Program-made: the position numbers and the translations under genes
Shown: one piece after another, positions 19,774-28,150 of the stretch
Layout of the letters: every line of letters starts with the position of its first letter
Numbering within the stretch: the stretch's first letter is position 1
Assembly: GCA_028291645.1 (NCBI GenBank)
Contig: JAQGNU010000004.1
Location: 1-38,082, forward strand
Direction of reading: 5' to 3'
From: Nevskia sp.
GTDB taxonomy: Bacteria; Pseudomonadota; Gammaproteobacteria; Nevskiales; Nevskiaceae
Length of the DNA stretch: 38,082 bases
Notes under the pieces: generated by a model
The model's database searches: none
The model's input: only the letters and a program-made list of their open reading frames with translations
What the model was told of the DNA's origin: nothing

Positions 19774-19786
19774 CAGCCTGGCCTCA

Positions 19787-20545
19787 TCAACCCAGATAAG
19801 CCTGGCCGCCGTCGACCGCGATGCTCTGGCCGTTGATATAGCGGCAATCGTCCGAGCATAGCGTCGCGACGAAGCGGCCGATGTCGGCCTCGCAATCGCC
19901 GACGCGCTGCATCGGCACGGTCGCGATAAAGGCAGCAGCTTCCTCGGGGCGTGCGCGTGTCCAACCCGCCATCGCCGGCGAATTGCCGAGCGGCAGAATC
20001 GCATTGGTGCGGATGCCGTCGTGCGCCCACTCGCAGGATGCGGCACGCGTGAGCTGGCGGATCGCTTCTTTCACCGCGCCGTAGGCACCGTACCCGCTCG
20101 CATCCCAGCGATATGCCGCCGACGAGGCCAGATTGACGATGCAGCCATCGCCCTGCAGATGCGGATGGCACAGCTTCATCAAACGGAACGTCGCCAGCGG
20201 ACCCGATTCCCAACCGGTTTCGAACTCCGCATCGGTGACGCTCAGCAAAGCGCCGAGCGGCACTTCCTGTGCATTGTTGACGAGGATCTGCAGTCCGCCG
20301 AGTTTGCCGACGACTGCGGCAACCGTTGCCGCCAGCGCCGCATCGTCTTTGACGTTACAGGCAAGCGCCAGCGCCGTACCGCCGCGCCTGACGATCTCCG
20401 CTGCAGTGGCCTCGACTTTCGCCAGCGTGCGACCGGTCACCGCAACCGCAGCGCCTTCGGCGGCGAGCGCATAAGCGATGCCCTGACCGACACCCTGCCC
20501 CGCGCCGGTGACGAGCGCGACCTTGCCTTTGAGTCTCTGCGTCAC
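19787..20545 (-). CDS. Short-chain dehydrogenase
   Basis: A 252-residue classical SDR starting at a GTG with GGGGGAG about 7 bases upstream. TGAGQGVG is at residues 13-20, TGRT after beta-2 suggests NADP(H), NNAQ replaces NNAG, and the catalytic Ser142, Tyr155 and Lys159 (YGAVK) are complete. The C-terminal INGQSIAVDGGQAYLG is standard. It lies between kstD and the Old Yellow Enzyme on the minus strand with short gaps, so it should be co-transcribed with them. Substrate likely a steroid hydroxyl; not determined. Confidence 0.84.
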   Translation of the reverse strand: MTQRLKGKVALVTGAGQGVGQGIAYALAAEGAAVAVTGRTLAKVEATAAEIVRRGGTALALACNVKDDAALAATVAAVVGKLGGLQILVNNAQEVPLGALLSVTDAEFETGWESGPLATFRLMKLCHPHLQGDGCIVNLASSAAYRWDASGYGAYGAVKEAIRQLTRAASCEWAHDGIRTNAILPLGNSPAMAGWTRARPEEAAAFIATVPMQRVGDCEADIGRFVATLCSDDCRYINGQSIAVDGGQAYLG

Positions 20546-20590
20546 TCTAGTACTCCCCCAGCTAATTCTTGTTTTGGCGGAACGCTTTGT

Positions 20591-22348
20591 TCAAGCCGCC
20601 GAACGCACGTCGACCGCTGCTGCGCTGGTTTCTGTCGCGGCGGCGAGATTGCGTGCGGCGATGTAGGCGAATGTCATCGCAGGCCCCAAGGTCGCACCCG
20701 GTCCGGCGTAGGTTTTGCCCATTACCGCGGCCGAGCAGTTGCCGACCGCATACAGGCCTTCGATGCGACTGCCATCGGCACGCAGCACGCGCGCGAATTC
20801 GTCGGTGACCAGTCCGCCCTTGGTACCGAGTTCGCCCGGCTCGACGCGCACCGCGTAGAACGGCGCCTTCGCAATCGGCGCGAGACAGCTGTTCGGTTTG
20901 CAGTTCGGATCGCTGTAATAACGATCGAACACGGTGTCGCCCTTGCCGAACTGCGTGTCCTTGCCGGTCCTGGAAAACTCGGCGATGTCGGCCACCGACT
21001 TGTTGAGGCCGTGAATATCGACGCCGATCTTCTCGGCCAGGGCTTCGAGCGATTCGGCGCGGTAGTAGACCTTGTCGAGCCAGTCCTTCGGCAGACGCGA
21101 ATCCGGCTGGATGCTGCCGGGCAACATCGGACCCATCGGATATTTCTTGCGGAAATCGGCATCGAACACCAGCCAGCACGGCACCGTCTTAGCGGTCCTG
21201 GCCTGGTCGGCGTAGATCGCATTGACGACTTCGGTATACGGTGCGGCTTCGTTGACGAAACGCTTGCCCAATTGATTGACCAGCACGCATCCCGGTAGCC
21301 CGCGCTCGACGAACAGGCCCGACGCGGCGCCGCCACCCGGTGCGGCCATCGTCGGCGTGCCCCAGGTCAGGTTCATGAACTTGAGGTCGGCGCCGAGCGC
21401 GGTGCCGGCACGGATCCCATCGCCATGATTGATCGGCGGTGCTGCAGTCCAGGCGCTGCTGGTCGGCTTCGGCAGATATTGTTCGCGCATCTGCTGGTTC
21501 GATTCGAAGCCACCGCTGGCGAGCACCACGCCACGCTTCGCATCGAAGCGCAGCTTGCGGCCGTTCTGCGTGGCAGCGACGCCGACGACTCTGCCGTTCT
21601 CTTCGATCAGCGAATCGAGCCCGGTCGACAGCAGCAGCGGAATGTTGTTGTCGAGCAGCGCGCGACGCAGGCTGCCGACCATCGCCTGACCGAGCGTCGA
21701 ACGGCGATCGCGCGTGCTGCGGCGACGCCATGCGAAGTCGAACCAGTACTTCGCCATCATCTTGATCATCAGCCAGATCCAACCCGGCCCACGCGTGAAC
21801 AGCGTGTGTGCTTCGACCTGGTTCATCGACACGCGACCCATCAGCAAGGTGCCCTTGTAAGCTTCGCGTTGCTGGTTCAGCGTATCGCCGAGCGCAGCCA
21901 GATCGAACTCGCCCGGCTCCATCGTGCGATAGCCCGGCTTGCCACCCGGCTTGTCCGGGAAGTAATCCGGATAGCGCTTCACCGCGCTGAACTTCACACC
22001 GAATTTCTGCGCCATGTAGCGCACCATCTCCGGCGCATTGCGCAGGTAGGCCTCGATGCGTGAGGCCGGCACTTCGCCGCCGGTGAGGAAGTTCATATAG
22101 GTCAGCGCTTCGGCATACGAATCGCTGCCGCCAAGCCCGGCGATCTGATCGTTGCACGGAATCCAGATGCCGCCGCCGGATACCGCCGTGGTGCCGCCGT
22201 ACAGATCGGATTTCTCCAGCACCACCGCCGACAGTCCATGCGCTTGCGCGCACAGCGCCGCGGTCATGCCGCCGGCACCGGAGCCCACCACGACAACGTC
22301 GAACTGTTGATCGAACTTCTGCGGACGCTGTACTGCTTGGTTATCCAT
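20591..22348 (-). CDS. kstD: 3-ketosteroid Delta1-dehydrogenase
   Basis: A 585-residue FAD enzyme that introduces the 1,2 double bond in ring A of 3-ketosteroids, the step that together with 9alpha-hydroxylation breaks ring B. The FAD motif GSGAGG is at residues 22-27, GGTTAVSGGGIWIPCN follows, then VVLASGGFE, and the C-terminal block GLYAVGNCSA leads into TYAGPG. Tyr547 and Gly551 in that Y-A-G-P-G stretch match the catalytic Tyr487/Gly491 of the Rhodococcus enzyme. It is 12 bp behind the HsaA-like gene and 45 bp ahead of an SDR, all minus strand. The unit A paralogue (8629) lacks this signature, so the two probably act on different ring positions. Confidence 0.85.
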   Translation of the reverse strand: MDNQAVQRPQKFDQQFDVVVVGSGAGGMTAALCAQAHGLSAVVLEKSDLYGGTTAVSGGGIWIPCNDQIAGLGGSDSYAEALTYMNFLTGGEVPASRIEAYLRNAPEMVRYMAQKFGVKFSAVKRYPDYFPDKPGGKPGYRTMEPGEFDLAALGDTLNQQREAYKGTLLMGRVSMNQVEAHTLFTRGPGWIWLMIKMMAKYWFDFAWRRRSTRDRRSTLGQAMVGSLRRALLDNNIPLLLSTGLDSLIEENGRVVGVAATQNGRKLRFDAKRGVVLASGGFESNQQMREQYLPKPTSSAWTAAPPINHGDGIRAGTALGADLKFMNLTWGTPTMAAPGGGAASGLFVERGLPGCVLVNQLGKRFVNEAAPYTEVVNAIYADQARTAKTVPCWLVFDADFRKKYPMGPMLPGSIQPDSRLPKDWLDKVYYRAESLEALAEKIGVDIHGLNKSVADIAEFSRTGKDTQFGKGDTVFDRYYSDPNCKPNSCLAPIAKAPFYAVRVEPGELGTKGGLVTDEFARVLRADGSRIEGLYAVGNCSAAVMGKTYAGPGATLGPAMTFAYIAARNLAAATETSAAAVDVRSAA

Positions 22349-22360
22349 GGTGAGCGCGCC

Positions 22361-23557
22361 TCAGAGGAAGAAATCGGTATTGGTGCGACCCAGCAAGACG
22401 CCGCCGAAATTGCGGCCGAATTGCTCCGGATTGTTGGCGTAGTGGCCACGCGCGGCGTAGATGTCGAACATGTAGCGATGCATCGGGAAGTCGGTGAAGG
22501 TGCCGCGGCCGCCGCAGGCCGAGAACAGCTGATAGACATGGCGTGCGCAGCGATCAACCACCTGCGCGGCCTGATGCCGGAACAGCAGGCGCTGGTTGAT
22601 ATCGTCGAGCGGCTGGCCGGCGCGGACCTTATTCATCAGCACGTCGAAGTTGCGGTTCAGCACCAGCTTCATCTCGTCGATCGACACCGCAGTTTCGGCG
22701 GCGGCGAGCTGCGCCGGCGCCTGCTCCGAAGTCTTGTTGCCCATGTCGCCGACGCGCACCTTGGCGAACTCGAGGAAGCAGTCGAGCGCGCCCTGCAGAG
22801 CGCCGATCGCCGCCGACGACACTGCGCGCACGAAGATCTGGCCGAACGGCAGCTTGTACAGATCGGCGGTGAAGGTGTCGCGGCCGGGATTGGTCCCCAT
22901 GAAACCGTCGGTGGCTTTGTGCGTGCGGTACTCCGGCACGAACACATCCTTGACCACGATGTCGTTGGAACCGGTGCCCTTCAGGCCCATCGTGTGCCAG
23001 GTGTCGATCACTTCGAAATCCGCGCGCGGCAGCAGAAAGGTGCGGTACTCCGGCGGTTTGCCTTCGCTGAAGATGAGGCCGCCGAGAAATACCCACTGGC
23101 AGTGATCGATGCCGCTGGAGAAACCCCAGCGACCGCTGAAGCGGAAACCGCCTTCGACCGGCTTGACCTGTCCTTTCGGCATGTAGGTTGATGCGATCAG
23201 CACCGACTGGTCGTCCTTCCAGACTTCCGCCGCGGCGCGCGGATCGAATAGCGCGATCTGCCAGTTGTGCACGCCGATCACACCATAGATCCAAGCCGTC
23301 GACATGCAGCCTTCGGCCAGCGTCATGCAGACGTCGTAGAACACCTGCGGGTCCATCTCAAAGCCGCCATAGAGTTTCGGCTTGAGCACGTCGAACAGAC
23401 CGGCGGCCTGCATGTCGGCGATGGTTTCGGCAGGCACGCGGCGTTCGCGCTCGGCCTGTGCGGAGCGTTGCGCCAGCACCGGCACCAGCGCGCGCGCCTG
23501 CTGCACCAGCGACTCGGCGGTGGCGATCGTGGTGACCTTGTGGCGTTGGGTCTGCAT
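22361..23557 (-). CDS. HsaA-like flavin-dependent monooxygenase (acyl-CoA dehydrogenase fold)
   Basis: A 398-residue protein of the acyl-CoA dehydrogenase-fold hydroxylases. It matches features I know from HsaA, which hydroxylates the aromatised A ring of the seco-steroid: GVHNWQIALFD followed by AAEVW, the YMPKGQV strand, GRWGFSSGIDHCQW, and the GLKGTGSNDIVVKDVFVPEYR block. The start at 23557 has GAGGA upstream; a longer in-frame reading across the intergenic region is not supported. These enzymes need a separate flavin reductase (HsaB), which is not in this window. It heads the minus-strand unit that continues to kstD. Related hydroxylases acting on other phenols cannot be excluded. Confidence 0.78.
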   Translation of the reverse strand: MQTQRHKVTTIATAESLVQQARALVPVLAQRSAQAERERRVPAETIADMQAAGLFDVLKPKLYGGFEMDPQVFYDVCMTLAEGCMSTAWIYGVIGVHNWQIALFDPRAAAEVWKDDQSVLIASTYMPKGQVKPVEGGFRFSGRWGFSSGIDHCQWVFLGGLIFSEGKPPEYRTFLLPRADFEVIDTWHTMGLKGTGSNDIVVKDVFVPEYRTHKATDGFMGTNPGRDTFTADLYKLPFGQIFVRAVSSAAIGALQGALDCFLEFAKVRVGDMGNKTSEQAPAQLAAAETAVSIDEMKLVLNRNFDVLMNKVRAGQPLDDINQRLLFRHQAAQVVDRCARHVYQLFSACGGRGTFTDFPMHRYMFDIYAARGHYANNPEQFGRNFGGVLLGRTNTDFFL

Positions 23558-23847
23558 ACCTGTTCCTCGTCTCGTTTTCGTACTGGCGGGTGGCAGCGCG
23601 CGTTCGCCCGGACGGGGCCTTTGGGCTGCTCGTGCACTTTCACCAAAAGCAGCCGCCGCGGCATCGTCCGAAATGAGTAGCCAGATGAACGATTGCAGCC
23701 AGCGATTGCAGGCCGATATGCAGGTATCGGCATCGCCGGCAGCGAGTTCACTCAAACGGATGATGTGTTGCTGTTGCCGCGTTCACACACTGATGGCGAG
23801 CCGTAAGGACCGGACGTGAGTCCTGCGGCCAACCGGAGTTCACAGGT
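23558..23847. promoter_or_regulatory. Divergent promoter region of the HsaA-like and Rieske genes
   Basis: These 290 bp separate two outward-facing catabolic genes and should hold both promoters. The clearest structure is an inverted repeat, GGCTGCT at 23624-23630 and AGCAGCC at 23648-23654, around a GTGCAC palindrome, which could be an operator. I cannot place a confident -10/-35 pair, and no gene is visible. Confidence 0.4.
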
Positions 23848-24966
23848 ATGGCAACCAGCAAAGAATACGGCCTCGGCGATTACAGCTTCCCGCGCGGCTG
23901 GTTCATGATTGCGAACGGGTCCAAAGTCGACAGCAAGCCGCAGTCGGTGCGCTTCTTCGGCCAGGACTTCGCGCTGTACCGCGGCGCCAGCGGCCGCGTC
24001 GTGCTGCTCGACGCCTATTGCCCGCACATGGGCACGCATCTGGCGTGCGAGACCACCTCGTTCGTCGTGCAAGACGGCCGCGTCGAAGGCGATTCGATCC
24101 GCTGCCCCTATCACGGCTGGCGCTTCAATGCCGACGGCAAGTGCGACGACATTCCCTATTCCGATGCGCCGATCCCGCGTGCGGCCAGGGTCAAATCCTG
24201 GCCTATCGAGGAACGTCTCGGCGGCGTCTTCGTCTGGCACGATCCAGAAGGCGGCGAACCCGAGTGGGCAGCGCCGGATCTCGGCGAATGGGCCGACACC
24301 TCCTGGGTACGCTGGCAGTTCGACGATCTCGGCAAGCTGGTGTGCCATCCGCAGGAGATCATCGACAACATCGCCGACTGCTCACATCTCGGACCCTTGC
24401 ATGGTTCGACCGTGAAGTTCTTCGAGAACGAGTTCCGCGGCCATCTGGCGATCCAGCGTCAGGGCGGTGGACACCGCACGCTGGTGGTCGAAGGCGGCAA
24501 GAGCCCGATGCTGATCACCGATACGGTCTATCACGGCCCCGGCGTGCTGCTGTCGCATCTCACCGGCATGCACGACTCGATCATCTTCATCGCGCATACG
24601 CCGATCGACGATGGCGTGGTTTACGTCTGGCACGCGCTGCTGGTGAAGTCCGCCAGCGGTGCAGCGGTTGCGACCGCCGCCGATGTCGTCGCGGCGCACG
24701 CGTATCAGCAGAGCGCGCTGTGGTCGTTCGCGCAGGATTTCGGCATCTGGGCCAACAAGCGCCCCAACCTGCACGGCATGTATGTCAGCGGCGACGGCCC
24801 GCACCGGAAAGCGCGCGCCTGGTACAAGCAGTTCTACAACCCGCGCGCGCGCAAGCAGGAATTCCTCGCCGAAGCGGAAGGTGTCTATACACCGCAGGGT
24901 CTGCCGGGCGCACCGGCCAGCGCGCGTGGCGAAATGTCGCTGGCGGCGGCGGTCGCGGCCGGTTGA
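23848..24966 (+). CDS. KshA-like Rieske oxygenase, terminal oxygenase component
   Basis: A 372-residue Rieske non-haem iron oxygenase. The 2Fe-2S ligands are Cys58-x-His60 and Cys86-x-x-His89 (CPH...CPYHGW), and the mononuclear iron site is DCSHLGPLH (His180, His185) preceded by Asn174 and Asp177. Size and the KshA/DAF-36-like domain order suit a steroid hydroxylase such as 3-ketosteroid 9alpha-hydroxylase. The loop between the two Rieske motifs is 25 residues, about 8 longer than in KshA (ETTSFVVQDG region), so it may belong to a sister group with another position of attack. The reductase partner (KshB) is not present. It is divergent from the HsaA-like gene and convergent with the SnoaL-like gene. 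Confidence 0.75.
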   Translation: MATSKEYGLGDYSFPRGWFMIANGSKVDSKPQSVRFFGQDFALYRGASGRVVLLDAYCPHMGTHLACETTSFVVQDGRVEGDSIRCPYHGWRFNADGKCDDIPYSDAPIPRAARVKSWPIEERLGGVFVWHDPEGGEPEWAAPDLGEWADTSWVRWQFDDLGKLVCHPQEIIDNIADCSHLGPLHGSTVKFFENEFRGHLAIQRQGGGHRTLVVEGGKSPMLITDTVYHGPGVLLSHLTGMHDSIIFIAHTPIDDGVVYVWHALLVKSASGAAVATAADVVAAHAYQQSALWSFAQDFGIWANKRPNLHGMYVSGDGPHRKARAWYKQFYNPRARKQEFLAEAEGVYTPQGLPGAPASARGEMSLAAAVAAG

Positions 24967-25038
24967 GCGGATTCGACGGCGCCGCTCACATCAAAACGAT
25001 GCGAGCGGCGCTGGTATCCAGAGGTTCAAAGCAAAGCC

Positions 25039-25509
25039 TCAGATCTGCAGCGCTTTGCGCATCCACTCCGGCATGTTGTGGTTGTAGCACTTGCGCTCGA
25101 CGCGCTCGCTGATGCGCCAGCCCTGCGGGGTGCGGACGAAACGGTCGATGTACCACAGCCCCAGAAACATTACGTCGCTGCCGCCACTGCCATCGGCGCC
25201 CGGCGGCCGCGGCACTTCCATCGGATTGAAGCAGGCGGTGCTGCCGGTCGCGGTATCGCCCGCAATGACGCAGGAAAAATTACCGACGAAGTGCATGTAG
25301 GCCGGAAACGCCGCTAAGGCCTGCGGCAACCAGGCTTTCACTTTCGGATAGGCGCCGTCGATGCCGCCCATCGCGCGGTAGTCGATGTAGGCGTCCGGCG
25401 TGAACACCTGATCGAGCCGGTCGTAGGCACGTTCATCGATCGCATTGGCGTAATCCACCACCAGCTGTTGCAGCGACAGGCGATCGGAAATCTGTTCCAG
25501 CGTCATCAT
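25039..25509 (-). CDS. SnoaL-like / NTF2-fold protein
   Basis: A 156-residue protein of the NTF2-like superfamily (SnoaL type). It opens with the helix SDRLSLQQLVVDYANAIDERAYDRLDQVFTPDAYIDY, the usual start of SnoaL-like proteins, and ends in the sheet GLWYIDRFVRTPQGWRISERVERKCY. Proteins of this fold are small dehydratases, isomerases or hydrolases, and several are linked to steroid breakdown. AGGAG upstream of the ATG at 25509 supports the start. It lies 71 bp behind ksi on the same strand. No catalytic residues can be assigned with confidence. Confidence 0.75.
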   Translation of the reverse strand: MMTLEQISDRLSLQQLVVDYANAIDERAYDRLDQVFTPDAYIDYRAMGGIDGAYPKVKAWLPQALAAFPAYMHFVGNFSCVIAGDTATGSTACFNPMEVPRPPGADGSGGSDVMFLGLWYIDRFVRTPQGWRISERVERKCYNHNMPEWMRKALQI

Positions 25510-25580
25510 TGCTGCGCACTCCTATGCGATCAGATCGGCGGCGCAGAACCGCCACTGGGAATTCAGCTGTTCAGCAGCAT

Positions 25581-25961
25581 TCAGGCGAGCATCTGCATAT
25601 CGCTGCGCCCCCAATAGGCACGCATCGAAACAAACTGGCCGGCGTCATTGAACGTCATCACGTCGATCACGCGGATCACCGCCTTGCCCTGCGGCATGTT
25701 CAGCTGCACGTCGAACGCCATCGCCGCCGAACTGCCGTGCGAGGCACGGATCGGCGCCGCCAGTGCCAGACGCGCACCGCTCTTCATCGCCATCTGGTAG
25801 AACGCGGCTACCGCCGGCTTGCCGATTTTCGGCGCGGTACCGACCGGATCTTCGACCGTCGCATCGTCGGCGTACAAGGCCACGAGGGCATCCAGATCGT
25901 CGCGGTTGTACGCATCGATATAGGCCTGCATCTGCAGTTTCATCTGGTCTTCGCTCAGCAT
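25581..25961 (-). CDS. ksi: Steroid Delta5-isomerase (ketosteroid isomerase)
   Basis: A 126-residue NTF2-fold enzyme moving the Delta5 double bond of 3-ketosteroids to Delta4. The catalytic residues of the Comamonas enzyme (Tyr14, Asp38, Asp99) line up with Tyr14 (MQAYIDAY), Asp38 (VEDPVG) and Asp100 (VIRVIDVMTF). The ADDATVEDPVG stretch and the closing GQFVSMRAYWGRSDM block match the family strongly, and length is near the usual 125-131. GGGGAGTG precedes the ATG. It is followed by a SnoaL-like gene and divergent from the LuxR regulator. This is one of the firmest signs that the island handles steroids with a 3-hydroxy-5-ene or 3-keto-5-ene nucleus. Confidence 0.88.
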   Translation of the reverse strand: MLSEDQMKLQMQAYIDAYNRDDLDALVALYADDATVEDPVGTAPKIGKPAVAAFYQMAMKSGARLALAAPIRASHGSSAAMAFDVQLNMPQGKAVIRVIDVMTFNDAGQFVSMRAYWGRSDMQMLA

Positions 25962-26314
25962 TTCACTCCCCGGCCGACTGCCGCGTGCAAGGAATTCGGC
26001 GCGGCTGGCTGCGGGCTATATTCGGCTGCGTGCGGTCGCCGGTGATTCGTCCGGACGGACGACGAGAATGTTGGTCCGCTCCCAGCCGAGCGGCTTCTGG
26101 CCCGCACAGCGCCACTGCTTATTTCAGCAGTTGCCCCACACTGCAAGGGGGCTTGTGCAAGCCGGCGCGCATATCCCTATACTGCGGCCACAACAAAAAT
26201 ATTCGTCTTTCCAGGCGAATTGAACGGTACGGAGAGAATCCTGCGCGCGGACCGATCCGGACCGCCAAGTCAGCAGCCGGTGTCATGCGCAGGTCTGATT
26301 GAGGAGATTTTTGA
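25962..26314. other. Divergent region between ksi and the LuxR regulator
   Basis: This 353-bp non-coding stretch separates two outward-facing genes. It contains the candidate luxR promoter (26153-26183), a 10-bp palindrome CGTCCGGACG at 26048-26057, and a looser ATTCG...CGAAT repeat at 26201-26220. These are possible binding sites for the adjacent regulator. No further gene is supported. Confidence 0.45.
26153..26183 (+). promoter_or_regulatory. Candidate promoter of the LuxR regulator
   Basis: TTGTGC (26153-26158) and TATACT (26178-26183) are separated by 19 bp, somewhat long but acceptable for a sigma70 promoter. The -35 region overlaps the palindrome GCTTG-TG-CAAGC (26151-26162), which could be an operator. 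Assigned by eye only. Confidence 0.33.
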
Positions 26315-27493
26315 ATGGCAGTACAGGCCTTGTCGAAGCCGTCGATCGCCCCGCCGCGCGTGGACAACGTCCCCGGCGGTGATTTTGAAAAACTCGATCG
26401 TCTGGTCAGCGCGATCTACGACGGACCGCTGGAATCGCCGCCGTGGAACTCTGCGCTGCAGCTGATGCGCGACAGTCTGCAGGCCGCACACGTCACGCTG
26501 ATGCTGCGTCCGCCGTCGTCCGAGAATGCCGGCGTGATGATCAATTCCGGCTCGGTGATCGCACAGGAGACCGAATCCTACGAAACCCATTTCTTCGCGC
26601 TCGATCCGTTCGTGCGCTTGAAGGAAGGCGAAGTCAGCACCGCCGAAGAACAGATCGGCAAGCAATGGCTGCAATGCCAGGTCTACCTGGAATTTCTCAA
26701 GCCGCTCGACATCCGCCATCTGCTCGGCGCCGATATCTACACCAAGGACGGCATCGAATGCCGCCTGCGCGCGACACGCTCGCATAGCGCCGAATCGTTC
26801 AGCCCCGCGGACAAGGCGTTGATGCGTTACCTGCTACCGCATCTGAAGCGTTCGATCCAGCTGCACGCGCGGCTCGATCTGCTCGAATGCGACCGCCAGC
26901 TGTTCGCCGGTACCGTCAACCGCATGCAGCTCGGCATGGTCAGCTTCGCGCACGATGGTTCGATCGTCGAAATGAACCAGGAAGCGCGCCGCATCCTCGC
27001 CGAGAAAGACGGCATCAGGCTGGCCGGCAACAACCTGTGCCTCGACATCACTCCTGAAAGCCGCGAACTGCAGACGATGATGCGCCACGCGCTGGCCGGC
27101 AATAGCGGCGGCTCCGGTGTGGTCGAAGGCCTGTCGGTCACGCGTCCCTCCGGCCGCGCCAAGCTCGGCGTGCTGGTGCGCGCGATTCCATTCGGCCGCT
27201 GGTCGGAGAGCCGCCAACGTCCGGCGGTCGCCGTGTTCCTGCGCGATCCGGAATCGAACGCCGCGCCGCCGTCGAACGAACTGCTGCGCCGCCTGTTCGG
27301 GCTGACCCGCATGGAAGCTGCGCTGGCGATGCTGCTGGTCGAAGGCCTGACGCTGGATGAAGCGGCGGAAAAAATGGACGTGCGGCGCAATACCGCACGC
27401 ACGCACCTGCGCTCGATCTTCTGCAAGACCAACGTAACGCGTCAGACCATGCTGGTGCGCTTATTGCTGAACAGCGTCATCACACTAGGCTGA
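26315..27493 (+). CDS. LuxR-family transcriptional regulator, TeiR-like
   Basis: A 392-residue regulator with a C-terminal LuxR/GerE helix-turn-helix (about residues 325-385: LTRMEAALAMLLVEGLTLDEAAEKMDVRRNTARTHLRSIF). The N-terminal two-thirds (GPLESPPWNSALQLM, TLMLRPPS, VSFAHDGSIVEMNQEARRIL) looks like a PAS/GAF-type sensor. Its size equals TeiR, the LuxR-type testosterone-inducible regulator of Comamonas, and its site between ksi and the sulfatase unit fits a steroid-responsive activator. GAGGAGA before the ATG fixes the start. Ligand sensing is inferred; a Tyr/Trp-rich pocket cannot be shown by eye. Confidence 0.82.
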   Translation: MAVQALSKPSIAPPRVDNVPGGDFEKLDRLVSAIYDGPLESPPWNSALQLMRDSLQAAHVTLMLRPPSSENAGVMINSGSVIAQETESYETHFFALDPFVRLKEGEVSTAEEQIGKQWLQCQVYLEFLKPLDIRHLLGADIYTKDGIECRLRATRSHSAESFSPADKALMRYLLPHLKRSIQLHARLDLLECDRQLFAGTVNRMQLGMVSFAHDGSIVEMNQEARRILAEKDGIRLAGNNLCLDITPESRELQTMMRHALAGNSGGSGVVEGLSVTRPSGRAKLGVLVRAIPFGRWSESRQRPAVAVFLRDPESNAAPPSNELLRRLFGLTRMEAALAMLLVEGLTLDEAAEKMDVRRNTARTHLRSIFCKTNVTRQTMLVRLLLNSVITLG

Positions 27494-27518
27494 GTCTAGT
27501 CGCAGCCGCAAACTCACA

Positions 27519-27567
27519 AAGTCCCCTCGCCCCGCATCGCGGGGAGAGGGTTAGGGAGAGGGGACTT
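27519..27567. repeat. REP-like hairpin, probable bidirectional terminator
   Basis: Perfect 10-bp outer arms AAGTCCCCTC and GAGGGGACTT enclose a second hairpin CCCCGC-ATC-GCGGGG and the GAGAGGGTTAGGG stretch. This is the widespread CCCTCTCCCTAACCCTCTCCC type of intergenic repeat of proteobacteria. It lies between convergent genes, where such elements often act as terminators or mRNA-end stabilisers. Confidence 0.6.
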
Positions 27568-27606
27568 AGATTTTACCGGCGGTGAGTTGAGCCGCCTTCA
27601 CTCCGA

Positions 27607-28098
27607 TCAAGCCGCCGGCAATTTCCTGCCGTGTTTCGCCAGCCAATGCGCTGTGATGTTGGGCGTTTCCTTGACCGGCGTGACGATCTCGAAGATGCGC
27701 TCGTAGCTGGCGTGCTGGATCAACCACTGGCCATCGCGCTTGACGTAGCGGTCGCGATACAGCGAGCTGCCGTCGGTGATGATCTTCTCGCGCAGGTTGA
27801 GGAACCAGTCTTTCAGGTACCAGACCCCGGTCGCTTCGGTTGGTGATACCAGATCGATCTCGGGATGGTTGACGTGGTGAAACGCGATCGCCTCGGCATG
27901 GAAGGAGTACGCGATGCCTTCGAGAATCTGGTCGCGCCCCTTGGCTTCCCACAGATAGCTGCCGCCGACGTAGCGCACGCTGGCGTCTTCGGTGAACAGT
28001 TCCTTGAGTTCGGTGATGTTGGCGGTATCGATGCAGCGGCAGTAGCGGTACTTGAGCCGCTTGATTGCTTCCAGATCCTCGTACGGCGGGATGTTCAT
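27607..28098 (-). CDS. SnoaL-like / NTF2-fold protein
   Basis: A 163-residue SnoaL-like protein: YEDLEAIKRLKYRYCRCIDTANITELKELFTEDASVRY at the N-terminus, YSFHAEAIAFHHVNHPEIDLV in the middle, and a beta-sheet end GVWYLKDWFLN, DGSSLYRDRYVKRDGQWLIQHASYERIFE. Residues HHVNHPEI are a typical conserved patch of this subgroup. A strong AAGGAGG site precedes the ATG. It is the last gene of the sulfatase unit, 52 bp behind the degenerate SDR. It could be a dehydratase or isomerase for a ring intermediate; nothing more specific is supported. Confidence 0.76.
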   Translation of the reverse strand: MNIPPYEDLEAIKRLKYRYCRCIDTANITELKELFTEDASVRYVGGSYLWEAKGRDQILEGIAYSFHAEAIAFHHVNHPEIDLVSPTEATGVWYLKDWFLNLREKIITDGSSLYRDRYVKRDGQWLIQHASYERIFEIVTPVKETPNITAHWLAKHGRKLPAA

Positions 28099-28150
28099 GC
28101 CTTCCTCCTTGTCGTTATCAAACCGTCGTTTCTGAATTGATGCGCAGCTG

